This document shows, one piece after another, positions 35,422 through 46,192 of a stretch of 64,000 bases of DNA. The notes below the pieces were generated by a model, which saw only the letters and a program-made list of their open reading frames with translations, did not search any database and was not told the DNA's origin. Every line of letters begins with the position of its first letter. Within the stretch, counting starts at the first letter, position 1. This stretch comes from Tilletia caries (Eukaryota; Basidiomycota; Exobasidiomycetes; Tilletiales; Tilletiaceae). Location of the stretch: the NCBI GenBank assembly GCA_032718865.1, contig JALUTQ010000027.1, positions 744,001 to 808,000 on the forward strand, written 5' to 3'. Made by a program: the position numbers and the translations under genes.

Positions 35422-36175
35422 GGAGCGCGTCCAAAATTCGCTCGGGGGAACCAGGACCGGTTGTCTCTGTAGGTTGACCTTGCAGGAGGCGAGACGGATC
35501 CCAAAATTTGTTGCCAGGAGAGGAGGGCCTTTCCTTCCCTTGTCATCCATCTGTCAACCTAAAATCTGCATGGGGCAAACGAACATTATGCATTTTTTAC
35601 TTGGGTCTGCGTACATATCTGCGTGCGCCTGGCTACGACGGTCGACGACGTGGAACTTCGTCCCGGCCTTGCCTGCGCCCTGCAGTCTGCACGCTGCACC
35701 CGACCCTGCAGCGTCGGCCATTTGTTTTCGGTCGTAACTCGTAAGCTCGCACTTGGTAGCGTGGATGAGGCGATGAGGCCATCATTTGTGCAGGAAAGAT
35801 CACGTGTAGAACAGTAGAAGGCCTGTTTCCCCACACCTTCCCGGTCTTTTCTGGAACTGCCTTCGCGTCTTCGCGAGCTGACTGGGCTCTTGCCACCTCG
35901 GTTTCCGGTCTGCTGACGGCTGTCGCTGCGGGAAAGAGCGTGTGCTGGTCAGCGGGGGCCGGGGTGTGTTCGGGCTGCGGCCTGCGGGTGCTTCCGGCGG
36001 TGCAGCGAATGGGGCGGGGGCATTCATAAGCAAACACAAGTTTCTCCAGCGTCTTCGCGAACGTCTTCCTCTCTTTGCATCTTGTTCCTTCTCCTCCATC
36101 TCCCCCTCAGTCCTCACCCTGTACGTGTTCCCCTCTCACCTGTTCTCACCTGTGAAAGATTCGCCTTGCTCGACA
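35422..36175. other. intergenic, promoter and leader of the ALA synthase gene
   Basis: 754 bases. The ALA synthase frame stays open back to 35942, but that part is GC-rich, without family similarity, and probably leader. TGACGGCTGTCGCTG-type GC-rich blocks occur near 35915. I see no distinct gene. Confidence 0.5.
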
Positions 36176-38188
36176 ATGGACCGCTCCATCGCAACCACCT
36201 TGCGCCAGTTCCGTGGCAGCTGCCCGTTCCTCGGCAGCCAGTCCACCGCCCAGATCCGCAAGCTGAGCACATCGCCCGCCATGCGTCTGGCCGCCCACGG
36301 CTTCGCGCCCTCCAAGCTCGCCGTCAAGGCACAGGAGTGCCCCGTCATGCACGAGTCCATCGCCTACCACGCCGACCAGCAGCACGATGGTCCCGTCTCG
36401 GTCCAGCCGCCCGCTCCGGCACAGGCCATCGCGACCACCGCCAAGGCTGGCTCCTTCCTCTTCGGAGCGGAGTGCCCGCACATCAACATGCGCGTGCCCG
36501 TCAGCCGTGCTTCCAAGGTCCAGACGCGCTCCTACGTCAGCGCCTCGTACCCGGCCAATGCCGCCGTCGTGGACTCGGCCGGAATTGAGTACGGCGACAA
36601 TTCGCTCCCGGCCTTCGCAACGGCCACCAAGGACAAGAAGCTCCGTACGCCTGGCTCGGGACTCGGTTTGACTGAGTCGCCGCCTTCTAAGAATGGCCCC
36701 GGTTTCCACTACGAGGGCTTCTACCACGGAGAACTGGTGGCCAAGCAGTCGGACAACTCGTACCGCTACTTTAACAACATCAACCGCCTCGCTGGCAATG
36801 CCCCCCGCGCGCATCTCTACAACAATGAGGGCCAGGAAATAACGGTCTGGTGCTCGAACGACTACCAGAACATGAGTCGTCATCCCAAGGTCCTCAGCGC
36901 AATGGGCGAAACCCTCGTCAAGTACGGTGCTGGCGCTGGTGGCACGCGCAATATTGCCGGCCACAACAAGCACGTCGAGAAGTGTGAGCACACGATTTCT
37001 CAGCTTCACCGAAAGGAAGGCGCTCTCGTCTTTGGCTCTTGTTACGCGGCCAATGACGCCTGTCTCAGCATCCTCGGAAGCAAGCTGCCCAACTGTGTCA
37101 TGCTCTCCGACGCGTCCAACCACGCCAGTATGATCCAGGGCATCAGGCACTCCAACGCCAAGAAGATGATCTACAAGCACAACGACATGGTCGACCTCGA
37201 GGCCAAACTGAAGAGCATCCCCGTCGACACGCCCAAGATCATCGCCTTCGAGAGTATATACTCGATGAGCGGAACTGTGGGTCCGATTGAGAAGACGATC
37301 GAGCTTGCTGAGAAGTACGGCGCGATCACCTTTCTTGACGAGGTTCACGCCGTGGGCATGTACGGACCGCGTGGTGCGGGTGTTGCCGAGCACTTGGACT
37401 GGGAGATCCAGTCCGCTGCGGGCCTCACCGGTCGTACCTCCGTCCGAAGCCTGATGGACCGCATCGACATCATCTCGGGCACCCTCGGCAAGGCGTACGG
37501 CAATGTCGGAGGATACATCGCGGGTTCGAACCGCATGGTCGACCTCATCCGCTCCTTCGCGCCCCAGTTCATCTTCAGCACCACGTTGCCCCCCTCCGTC
37601 CTGACGGGCGCGACGACAGCCATCGAAGTCCTCATGGAGTCCAACGACACCCGAATCCTCCAGCAGATCCGAACCCGCCAGACCAAGCAGGCCCTGATGG
37701 CAGCGGGCATCCCGCTCCAGGCGAACCCGAGCCACATCGTTCCTGTGCTTGTCGGCGATGCCGAGAAGGCCAAGGCGGCGAGCGACATGCTTCTCGAAGA
37801 GTACGGATGTTATGTCCAGCCGATCAACTACCCGACCGTGGGCCGCGGTCTCGAGCGTCTCCGTCTGACGCCCACGCCCGCCCACACCGAGGCCGACGTC
37901 GCCCACCTCGTCGGCGCCCTGATCGACGTCTGGGACCGACTCGAGCTCCGCACCGTCGCCGAACTCCGCACGGCGGGCGCCAGCAACCCGCAGGACGAGC
38001 TCGCGCAGCTGTTCTGTCAGGCAGAGCGGGATGAGGCTTCGAACCCGCTTTGGTCGGATGAGTTGTTGGAGTTGGAGGCGGGGGATAGGGAGATGACTAC
38101 GATTGGGGGTGCGGCTGTTGATCGGACTCCTGAGCGGCTGATTGCTGTTGCGGCTGAGTTCCAGAACCGGGCTCAGCCTGAGCTTTGA
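36176..38188 (+). CDS. HEM1: 5-aminolevulinate synthase, 670 aa
   Basis: Intronless, 671 codons from ATG 36176. The enzyme condenses glycine and succinyl-CoA to 5-aminolevulinate in the mitochondrial matrix, the first step of heme synthesis. The alpha-oxoamine synthase core is complete: the substrate-binding [20 protein letters not shown] segment, [47 protein letters not shown] with the cofactor aspartate, and [17 protein letters not shown] with the PLP lysine. The N-terminal 100 residues carry three Cys-Pro motifs (SCPFLG at 16, ECPVMH at 55, ECPHIN at 100), the form of heme-regulatory motifs through which heme blocks import or activity in animal ALAS. The absence of introns stands out among its multi-exon neighbours. 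A long antisense open frame over this gene is a codon-usage artefact. Confidence 0.96.
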   Translation: MDRSIATTLRQFRGSCPFLGSQSTAQIRKLSTSPAMRLAAHGFAPSKLAVKAQECPVMHESIAYHADQQHDGPVSVQPPAPAQAIATTAKAGSFLFGAECPHINMRVPVSRASKVQTRSYVSASYPANAAVVDSAGIEYGDNSLPAFATATKDKKLRTPGSGLGLTESPPSKNGPGFHYEGFYHGELVAKQSDNSYRYFNNINRLAGNAPRAHLYNNEGQEITVWCSNDYQNMSRHPKVLSAMGETLVKYGAGAGGTRNIAGHNKHVEKCEHTISQLHRKEGALVFGSCYAANDACLSILGSKLPNCVMLSDASNHASMIQGIRHSNAKKMIYKHNDMVDLEAKLKSIPVDTPKIIAFESIYSMSGTVGPIEKTIELAEKYGAITFLDEVHAVGMYGPRGAGVAEHLDWEIQSAAGLTGRTSVRSLMDRIDIISGTLGKAYGNVGGYIAGSNRMVDLIRSFAPQFIFSTTLPPSVLTGATTAIEVLMESNDTRILQQIRTRQTKQALMAAGIPLQANPSHIVPVLVGDAEKAKAASDMLLEEYGCYVQPINYPTVGRGLERLRLTPTPAHTEADVAHLVGALIDVWDRLELRTVAELRTAGASNPQDELAQLFCQAERDEASNPLWSDELLELEAGDREMTTIGGAAVDRTPERLIAVAAEFQNRAQPEL

Positions 38189-38740
38189 AGCGGTCAAGGT
38201 CGTGTACATGCACTTCTTTTCACTCGGTGCATGGTACTGGACTTTCGAATTTCGCCTCTGCCACAAACTCCTCAAGCCCAAGCCCTTCTCAAATTCCACC
38301 AAAAGTTCCCATCCTGTGTTCCCATCCCAAACCTTCGACTGGTCCGCCCTGGAGAAGTCGTCCTCAGCAACCCGACCTCCCATTCCGACATTCCTTCTCC
38401 CCGCCTTCCCCTTACAAAATCATCCGCTGAAGACGTCTCCCCGTCCTTCCAAATCCGCTGTTTACTTGCCCCTTCTACAAATCAAAAAACTCCCGCCTCT
38501 TCCATGAATGCTCTGGACATTCATTCCTTCCTTTCCCCTCTCTCTCGCGTGTTCTGATATCTCGTTCGGTGTCGTCTGAAGATGAGAAGTGCATTTGCAT
38601 TTGCATGTGTTTGTTTGCTTGTGGCCGTGCACATGCGACTCGTAAAAGAGGCAGAGAACAACATGCATACCGTTGACCTTCCACCGCACGACCATCACAG
38701 TCAGCGTGAACACCTGCATACATACAGCACACAGAGCAAG
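38189..38740. other. intergenic; in-frame upstream extension of the metacaspase
   Basis: 552 bases. From 38582 an ATG opens in frame with the metacaspase and would add 53 residues starting MRSAFAFACVCLLVAVHMRL, a signal-like hydrophobic stretch. I treat this as leader because metacaspases normally start at the Pro/Gly-rich prodomain. The rest shows nothing notable. Confidence 0.45.
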
Positions 38741-40830
38741 ATGTCATACCCAGGACAGAACTACCACAACCAGCACCAGGGAGGCGGCGGTGGCGGCGGC
38801 GGCGGATACCCAGGCAGTGGAGGTGGATACGGCGGCGGCGGCGGAGGAGCACCCGGGATGCCCGGCGTTCCTTCCGGATACAACGCCCCTTCGTACAGCA
38901 ACTACGCTCCTCCTGGCGCACCCCCGCCAGGCCAGTACGGCGGCGGACCACCCGGTGGATTCCCTCAGTATGTAAACCTCTATGGCCCTATTCAAGACGC
39001 TAAGCTGATTGTTTGTACCCCCCCCGGCTTCGTACTTCTGCGCAGACCTGCCTATGGCGGCGGAGGGGGAGGCGGCTATGGCCCACCCCAAGGTCCCCCA
39101 CCAGGCCAGTACGGCGCCCCCTCAGGCCCTCCGCCAGGCGCATACGGCGCGCCCTCCGGCCCCCCACCCAACCAAGGCGGCTACAACAACAACAATCACA
39201 TGAACAGCGCCCCGCCGACGCACTACGGCGCTCCCTCTGGCTACGGGGGCAACAACATCGGTCCACCGGAGTATCAGAATGAGCGTGTGCATTTTGAGCG
39301 GCCGCAGGGTCCGCAGATGCATGGGAATATGAAGTATGAGTATTCGAGTATGACGGGGAAGAGGAAGGCGCTGCTTGTTGGTATTAATTACGTTGGGTGA
39401 GTTTTTACCTCTTTCGTTAACTGGGTTCTCCAACGGGAGCTGTGGGACTTCCTTGGGAAAAGGGCGTTACTGACTCTTTCGCTGTTTGTGTTTGTAGGAC
39501 CAAGGCCGAGTTGCGCGGCTGCCACAACGATGTCGAGAACATGAGGAACTTCATCATGCGTGAGTTATCTCCGCCTTGCTTCCGCGCTCTTCAAGGGAAG
39601 CGTCGCGCTGAACTTTTGATGATTCGGCGTCTGTAACAGAACGTGCCGGGTACAAGTCGGACGACATGGTCATCCTGTGTGACAAGCCGGGCAGCGACAT
39701 GCGCTCGATCCCAACCCGGCAGAACATCACTGCTGCCATGAACTGGCTCGTCCGTGGCGCTCAGCCAGGAGACGCGCTCTTCTTCCACTACTCGTGAGTA
39801 CTCAAGGTCTTTTCTGCCTTGGACCTTATACTCCAGATGGCGCATACCCCTGACCTTTTCTCTCTCCCTCTCATTGTTAGCGGCCACGGTGGACAGGCCA
39901 AGGCGTCACAAGGTGATGAGGCGGATGGATACAACGAGACGATCCTGCCTCTGGACTACGAGCAAGCGGGTCAGATGGAGGACGATGAGATGCACGAGCT
40001 CTTGGTTCGACCCTTGCCGGTCGGTTGCCGTCTCACGGCGCTGTTTGAGTGAGTCATTCATTTTCTTTTGCGCGATTTCTGTTTCGCGGGGTGAGCTGAT
40101 CGAAGTTTGAGCTACGTCTCAAAATAGCTCTTGCCACTCTGGAACTGCTCTTGGTGAGTAGTTGTCGGTATCGCGGCTAAGTCGCGTCACGATGGACTGA
40201 CATCGAATCTCGTTCGCTTGCAGACTTGCCCTTCGTGTACACGACCTCCGGTCAGATCAAAGAACCAAACGTAGTCGCCGGCGTCGGCAAAGGTCTCCTC
40301 AGCGCCGGAATGGCCTACGCCCGTGGCGACGTGGGCGGACTCGTCAAGGGCCTGTTCAGCACCTTCACCGAGGCCCGCAACACGGAGGGTGCGGAGTCGT
40401 TCACCAAGCAGAACCGCGCTTCGGGGGCGGACGTGGTCATGCTCTCGGGATGTAAGGATTCGCAGACGAGTGCGGATGCGACGGAGGCGGGTAAGGCTAC
40501 GGGTGCGATGTCGTGGGCCTTCGTTAAGGTGTTGACTGAATTCCCTCAATTGACGTGAGTTCAATAAGCTCTGACATGTACCGACGTGCTTTGGCGTGCT
40601 GACCTTGTTCTTCATTTCCTCTCGTTCGCTTCACAGTTACCAACAATTGCTCAATGCGACAGTGAGTTTGAGCTGGGCCATTCGGCATATATCCACAGAG
40701 ACCAGCCACACTGATCACATTCGAAACCGTACCTCTTCCACAGAGAGACGCCCTTGCTGCCAAGTACAGCCAGAAGCCCCAGATGTCGAGCTCGCACCCG
40801 ATCGACCTCAACCTGCTCTTTGTTGTTTGA
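38741..40830 (+). CDS. type I metacaspase, 476 aa
   Basis: Nine exons: 38741-38967, 39046-39396, 39498-39559, 39640-39793, 39881-40048, 40128-40153 (26 nt), 40224-40554, 40637-40661 (25 nt) and 40744-40830; 477 codons. The Gly/Pro/Tyr/Gln-rich prodomain has about 160 residues (GGGGGGGGGYPGSGGGYGGG, APSGPPPGAYGAPSGPPP). The caspase-like domain starts at GKRKALLVGINYVG. The catalytic dyad is His about 267 in FHYSGHGGQ and Cys about 323 in DSCHSGTAL; the DSCHSG exon is only 26 nt, so wrong splicing would destroy the active site. Ca-binding acidic residues and the GCKDSQTSADA loop follow. Metacaspases cleave after Arg/Lys and act in stress, aggregate clearance and cell death in fungi. Intron 1 uses a GTATGT donor inside the Gly-rich region; it is 78 nt with no stop, so the unspliced frame also stays open. 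Confidence 0.95.
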
Positions 40831-41172
40831 GATTCCTGGGGTCGATCTTTGTCGCAGGCCTTCCGAGCTGCCTGTCGCAGGTCTACCATGGATCCCGCAT
40901 GTGGACTGCCACGGCACCTCGACCGTGCGACGTACGGACTCCTTCTTTAGCACCCTTGGTCCCGACCTACTTCTTCTGTCTTGCCTCTTTGCCCAATGTC
41001 TGTACCGCAATCTCTGACCTCTGTTCTCTCGCGTGCTTGTGTGTTGAGAAGATGAGAAGTTGAGCTTGGTCCACGTCACGAAAGGCTCGCCTTGAGAACT
41101 TCCACGCCTTCGCCCACGACCATCACAGCGCATTCATTCACCCCCAACCCAGAAGGCGAGCGAAAAGACACG
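40831..41172. other. intergenic, no gene seen
   Basis: 342 bases between the metacaspase stop and SEC11. This is 3' flank and promoter sequence on the same strand. No repeat or RNA gene seen. Confidence 0.5.
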
Positions 41173-41854
41173 ATGATTCAGAAAGAGCTGGCGCAACTGC
41201 GCAGGATGGGCTTCCGCGCCGCGCTCCTCCAAGCGCTCAACTTCCTCACCGTCATCTCGAGCGCGCTGGCGATGTACAAGGGCCTGAGCGTACTCACCAA
41301 CACCGAATCGCCCGTCGTCGTCGTCCTCTCCGGCAGCATGGAGCCCGCGTTCTATCGGGGCGACCTGCTCTTCCTCAGCATGCCCACGGCCCCACTCCGC
41401 GTGGGGGACATCACCGTCTACAAGGTTCCCGGTGCGGAAATCCCTATTGTGCATCGGGTGTTGGAGGTGCATGACGAACCCGGTGAGGAGAAGGATCAGC
41501 TTATTTTGACGAAGGGGGATAATAATAATGCGGACGATATCGCGCTGTACAATGGGCCGTCGTGGATTCGGAGGAGAAACATCGTGGGCAAGGTACGAGG
41601 GTGAGTTTTTGTTGTGTCTTTTTGGTCGTGGCTTTGGAGGGACGGGGGGGGGGAGCTTCTCGAGTCGCTGACCTGTCCTTTCCTCCTCCGTTCCTCTTCC
41701 TCCTTCGTCTCTACCCTTGGACGCCTCCTTCCCTGTGCGGCGCAGGTATCTTCCCTTCGTCGGCTACGTGACAATCGTCCTGAACGACTACCCCAAGCTC
41801 AAATACGTGATCCTGGGCGGGTTAGGGCTGTCCATGATCTTCACGAAGGATTAA
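41173..41854 (+). CDS. SEC11: signal peptidase complex catalytic subunit Sec11, 178 aa
   Basis: Two exons, 41173-41600 and 41746-41854; 179 codons. One N-terminal membrane helix ([20 protein letters not shown]) precedes the S26 signal peptidase boxes: [14 protein letters not shown] with the catalytic serine near residue 55, [11 protein letters not shown] with the catalytic histidine near residue 94, and [11 protein letters not shown] with the acidic residue(s). The second exon codes for [20 protein letters not shown] and a final hydrophobic segment, the normal Sec11 end. The protein cleaves signal peptides in the ER lumen as part of the signal peptidase complex. Length is normal for the family. 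It is convergent with the RRS1 gene. Confidence 0.95.
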
Positions 41855-42348
41855 CAGGGCCTTCCTCCGTGAGGGAAAGGACGAGGGTTCCATCAGGTCA
41901 GTTCAGGCGGCTTGGGTCTGTGGTGCTGGTGCGTTGGGGAATGCTGAACGGAAGAGCGTCCCGCTGGCATCCTTTCTGCTGTTTCCCTCATCAGGTCGGC
42001 GTCGCATCGTCTCATCTCGAAGCAGCGCGGCCTGGGCCCGTCCTGCCAGAAGCTCTTCCGCTGTTCGAATGGATCACGATTCCTCTCGCCTTAACCTCGC
42101 TGCGGTCATTCCTCAAGCGCGTGCCCTTGCAATGGAGCAGATTGTTACCCAAGACCACTGTGCGAACTGCGAGGACCAAGTTGGACAAACCAGAGCAGGA
42201 CAGCGCGATGGAAACAGAGATCGGAATTGCAAGAGAGCAGAAAGAAGGGGGAACCTGTGCAAGTACAAGAGGACGCGTAACGCAAACGTAAAGGTCGAGT
42301 CGAACCCGAGCAGGGAGAGAGAGCGAGGGAGGGAGGAAGGCGAGCCCT
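41855..42348. other. intergenic between convergent genes
   Basis: 494 bases between the SEC11 stop and the RRS1 stop. It contains both 3' flanks and no coding frame with conserved features. Confidence 0.5.
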
Positions 42349-43126
42349 TCATCTCCGTGCAGAAGGTTTGCTGCTCTTGCTGCTCCCGCTGCTGATGCTC
42401 TTCTTGGCACCTGAGCCAGTTGACGATGTTGCAGCCGCGCGCTGCAGGTTCCGCAGTCGTTGGCCTTCGTTCTTGAGCTTGCGGTCTTTGCGTGCCCGCT
42501 TCGCAGCTCTGGCAGGGCTGTAGTCGTCGTCTGCAATACGTCGAACCTAGCTTCGTCAGTATTAACTCTGAGCCGGGATGAAGGGGTGGGGAGAGCTTAC
42601 CTGCGTTGGCCTTGACGGGATGCAACCACTGCTCCTCCTCGTTCTTGTTCGCTCCCTTGTAGCCCCACCGCGCAACCCACTCCTGCTGATTATCGTCAAA
42701 CACCATCTTGTCCTTCCTCCGCTTATTGATTCCCTTCGTCCGCGCGAACTTCTCCCACTTCGTCAGCGGCTTCGCCTTCGGCATGGGCTTCTCCCGCGGC
42801 AGACCGAGGATCGGTGGGGGTAAGGTCACGATCGGACCGTGGTCTGGGTGACGGCTGACGGGGAGGGAGAAGATGGCGTTGAAGAGGATCTGGGTGGCTT
42901 GTTGGGCGCGGTTGAGCAGGTGCACGTCCACCGCTGCTGCTGAGGACGAGGAGGCTGCCTTGGAGGGGAAGACATTCGCATCGAGCGGGTTGGGGTCAAC
43001 GGAGAGGAGCAGGCCGGCGTCGAGCTCGAGCGGGAGTCGGTCGGCAGAGGATCCGACGCCGGCACCGTTGGGAGCGCCGCCGATCGCAGACGCAGGCGCT
43101 ACGATTGTGTTGCTCGCAGTTGGCAT
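42349..43126 (-). CDS. RRS1: ribosome biogenesis regulator RRS1, 235 aa
   Basis: Two exons on the minus strand, 43126-42601 and 42530-42349, close as 236 codons. The RRS1 core is clear: NRAQQATQILFNAIFSLPVS, TLPPPILGLPREKPMPKAKP, TKWEKFARTKGINKRRKDKM and the adjoining VFDDNQQEWVARWGYKGANK. The second exon is basic (ARAAKRARKDRKLKNEGQRL) and ends in a Ser/Lys tail, as usual for nucleolar proteins. With RPF2 it loads the 5S RNP onto pre-60S particles. The start MPTASNTIVAPAS is the first ATG of the frame. Just upstream lies a palindrome-rich repeat region, starting about 100 bp from the ATG. Confidence 0.93.
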
Positions 43127-43427
43127 CTTTGTCTTCTTCTTACGTCGCTCGCTGGTGGAAGTCCTTTCGAGCGATGGCTGGCGTCCAGAGAAATTTTAGA
43201 GAGCCCTTCGTCCAGGAAGTTTCTTGTCGGGCCCGACAGGGAAAAATGTTGACCGGAGCCTTTCAGGCGGTGTTCAGTTGCGGGCGCGCTCACCTTGAAA
43301 AATGAGCGCGCGCTCTGTTTTTTTTTTTTGGGCCGACACCCAAGCGCGCACATGTTCAGTTCCCGGTTTTCAGAGCCGGGGGTTCAAAAATTTCAGAGCG
43401 CCCTCACTCAGTTCTGAGCGCGGCGTT

Positions 43428-43451
43428 GGGCCGACCTATTTCGGTCGGCCC
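43428..43451. repeat. perfect 9-bp-arm hairpin
   Basis: GGGCCGACC and GGTCGGCCC flank a TATTTC loop. Confidence 0.85.
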
Positions 43452-43506
43452 ACCTCTTCGAGCGCGCGCTCTGGCTCCCGTTCGATTACAGAAGCATCAC
43501 GTGACT

Positions 43507-43534
43507 TTTGTATTGATCACAAAATCAATACAAA
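43507..43534. repeat. perfect 11-bp-arm hairpin
   Basis: TTTGTATTGAT and ATCAATACAAA flank a CACAAA loop. It is AT-rich within an otherwise GC-rich block. Confidence 0.85.
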
Positions 43535-43957
43535 CCACAAAATGAGAAAGCAGAGGCCGAGCCGGAGAAAGCAGAGCGCACTTCCTGACGCAAGCGTTGT
43601 TCAGTTGCGGGCGCGCGCTCTGAGAAGCAGATTTTCAGAGCGCGGCGCGAGGGGCCTCGCGCTCTGTGTCTTGAGCGCCATTTTGGAGCGCGCGCCCGCA
43701 ACTGAACACCGCCTCATGATCCGAACGCCACGAGGCAGGCCTTTGGGAAGACCAGCATCTTTCCGCCTCGCAGCATCTTCGCCTTCGCAGTCTTCTTCTT
43801 CACTACTCCCGGACTCCCCCTCCTCTGAATGTGCTATCATAACCCTAGATAAACCTCCTGACCCCGGTCTCGGAGGTGACTTCAATAAAACCACCAGCGT
43901 CTCTGAAAAATAAAATAAATAAAAAAGAGAAAAAAAAGAAAAAAAGGCCAAAAAGAA

Positions 43958-44039
43958 TGGAGACTGCATGAGTCGAACACGCGACTTCACGCAAATTAGC
44001 TATGCTAAGCGAGCACTCTACCAACTGAGTTAAATCCCC
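43958..44039 (-). tRNA. tRNA-Ala(AGC) with a short intron, copy 1
   Basis: On the minus strand: acceptor GGGGATT/AGTCTCC (two G-U pairs), D-arm around CTCAGTTGGTAGAG, anticodon loop CTTAGCAT, an intron of about 10 nt, T-arm GCGTGTTCGACTCATGC, discriminator A and a T-run terminator downstream. The anticodon stem has one apparent T-T mismatch. A copy with one base difference in the intron region lies at 51304-51385 on the other strand. Confidence 0.85.
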
Positions 44040-44099
44040 TGAAACGACTTCAATGTAGAGAAATGCCGGTCAAAGAAATATATCCGCATTATTTCCGCA

Positions 44100-44939
44100 T
44101 TATTTCTCATCCTTACTTACCGCTTCCCTCCATTTCAAGTCGGAAATCCAACAGCTGAATACTGCTCTCCCTGTCGCCCTCCAATGACCTCCTCTCTACA
44201 CAGACATCGCAGCATCGAGGACAGCATCCGCCATACTTCGGAAGAGAGCAGCACGTTGATCCAGCCTGCCCTTTCAGACAATGTGCTGACTTCATCTCTA
44301 ACAGTCACCGCTGAAGTCACTCGTCCTGAACGCTGAACATTCAATCCTCCCTGTCCTCTCCCTGCGCTCCCACATCCCCATCGTACATACAGGTCCAAAT
44401 TATCTTCAACGAGCCCAACAGCTCTGCCGATGACGGAGGGTTAAACGAATCTGGTACATCTGCACAAGACACCCATTGCCACGTCGATATCATCGTGGGA
44501 CCCTGATGTCCCCTGTCGCCTAATCTGCTCGGGATATCACCTTCTGCACCTATGAAGACCGCATCTCCACCATTGCGGTCGTCCGATGGAATCCTCTGCC
44601 TCAGTGAGGCAGCACGACACATTTCGTCCTCCTCGTGCCACATGCCGCGCGCACTCCGTCAAGATCCTCCTGAGCGGACCGGGTTCGAGCGCCTCCTGAC
44701 TGCGGTGATGGATCGAAATACTGCCAGTCACGAATACGATGATATATCGAGGCACCCTGGAGATGATTGTCCCACCTTATCCTCTCTTCGACGAAGGTCA
44801 AGCACCTACAGCAAGCAACATCGCTGTACATCGTCCACAGCGCTGACACGATGTCCTTTCAACAGCCGCTACACTTGCTATAGGCGATGACATCGAAGAC
44901 GAAGAGGCAGCCGCAGCAGCCGTAGGAGGAAACCCGAAC
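44100..44939. other. possible decayed coding sequence upstream of the RMD5-like remnant
   Basis: Plus-strand frames here are short but protein-like in composition (for example IIFNEPNSSADDGGLNESGT). They are broken by stops every 30-110 codons. This may be the more decayed 5' part of the RMD5-like copy or unrelated sequence; I found no recognisable motif. Confidence 0.3.
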
Positions 44940-45690
44940 ATCGCCCTACATGCGCCCTCAACATCTGCCTCCTCCACCAGCACCTGCAGCGTCCTTCCTG
45001 GGGACTGGCAACAGCAGTGGACCCTCAGTCGTCGCCGCCGAGCTGACGAACAAGAAACTCGCATTCGCCTACGCCCGCAAGCACTTCCACCCATTCCTCC
45101 ACTCCCAAATCTTGGAAGTCTAAAGACTGTACTGCCTCCTCATGTTCCTACCCGAGTTTCCCGCCGCACCTCCCCGCCGCACCTCTCCCCGTATTCCAAC
45201 ACCTTCGCCCTCCGCCCCACCACCCTCGCACTGCTATGACCGCTTCCCACCACTCTCCCATCTCCTCCTCAACCCGAACCTCGTCCATGTGCCGGCGTTG
45301 CTGCCTCTCTTCCGACTCGACTACTGCGCCCATATGGGCGTGGCGAGGGAATCGCCTCTCCAGATCGCTGTGGAGATAGGTGCTGGGGGTGCGTTGAGTC
45401 GGATCATGAAGGTGCGCCAGGTCATGAAGATCACGGCCACCGAACGGAGTCAAGTCGATGAGCTTCCTGTGAGTCTTCACATTTCCGCCCCCGAACAGCT
45501 GATTCTTTTAAGCTGATAGCGTGATGATCGTGCGTTGCTTGCGTAAAACAGGTCGAGATACTACTTCCAAACCATCTCCGGTTCCACGGCACCTCCGCCT
45601 GTCCTGTGAGCAAGGAGCAAGGCACGGACGCGAATCCACCCGTGATGATGGCCATGAGGTCTGTCAAGGCAATCTCGACCGGTTAAATAA
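44940..45690 (+). pseudogene. decayed RMD5/GID2-type E3 ligase subunit
   Basis: The plus strand holds a recognisable but broken C-terminal half of an RMD5/GID2-like protein. A CRA-type segment reads KKLAFAYARKHFHPFLHSQ, then an in-frame TAA (45121-45123) interrupts it before RLYCLLMFLPEF. After a Pro-rich part comes LDYCAHMGVARESPLQIAVE and MKITATERSQVDELP, a plausible intron (45469-45551), and [20 protein letters not shown] followed by [13 protein letters not shown]. The degenerate RING should then give CGHV-type sequence; instead the frame shifts near 45645-45655, and the next frame gives [17 protein letters not shown] and a stop. RMD5 is the catalytic RING subunit of the GID/CTLH E3 complex that removes gluconeogenic enzymes. 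At least one nonsense change and one frameshift mark this copy as non-functional; an intact copy is expected elsewhere. Confidence 0.7.
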
Positions 45691-46192
45691 GGGTACAGGG
45701 TGATTCAACCTTCCTTCCCTTCCATTGCCCTCTGCCTTCTCCTTCAGCTCGAAGCGGACGCCGGCGGTCTCTGATACTTTCCTTGCTCCTCCTTCCCACC
45801 AGACGCGTCAAGTGTCCCTACTGCCCAATCGAATCTTCCGTCAGCCAGACGCTCCGCGTGTATTTCTGATTCCTTTCCCTCGTTTGCTCTGTCCCTCATT
45901 ACCTTCTGGTCAGCCCCGTACGCATCATCTCGAGTAATCACTTACATCATGTACTTTGTATCCCTTTCCCAATCCACGCGCGCCCTCTCACACCTTCTTC
46001 CGTCCATTGATCTTCTTCTTCACCGTCAAGAGATCCACGCACGTCGCACATGCTTATGGGAAGACATCTAATGACAACGGCCCCGTCTGTTCGGCTGATA
46101 AACGACGCCGGGAGCAAAGAAGAGGAGAAGGAGATGACAGGCATGCCATTGTAGAGAGAACGCGCTAGATATTACATGGAAAACCCTCCTCC

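Larger units (their letters stand above)
43266..43712. mobile_element. MITE-like block with terminal inverted repeats
   Basis: The left end AGGCGGTGTTCAGTTGCGGG continuing GCGCGCTC reappears in reverse complement at the right end (GAGCGCGC...CACCGCCT), with one extra GC step. A third copy of GTTCAGTTGCGGGCGCGC lies inside, in direct orientation, near 43598. I could not find a target-site duplication, so this may be a nested or truncated element. It has no coding capacity. Confidence 0.55.
43127..43957. other. intergenic, dense GC palindromes and TIR-like repeats
   Basis: The upstream side of RRS1 up to the tRNA-Ala gene. It holds the TIR-flanked block 43266-43712, two perfect hairpins (43428-43451 and 43507-43534), repeated GAGCGCGCGCTC palindromes, and from about 43728 on sequence shared with the second tRNA-Ala locus near 51.6 kb. 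No gene is supported. Confidence 0.6.

Noticed and set aside
36146..38383. 745-codon open frame antisense to ALA synthase
   Set aside because: It mirrors the codon bias (G/C third positions) of a long intronless gene; the residues are Arg/Val/Asp/Leu-rich with no motif, while the sense strand is an unmistakable enzyme.
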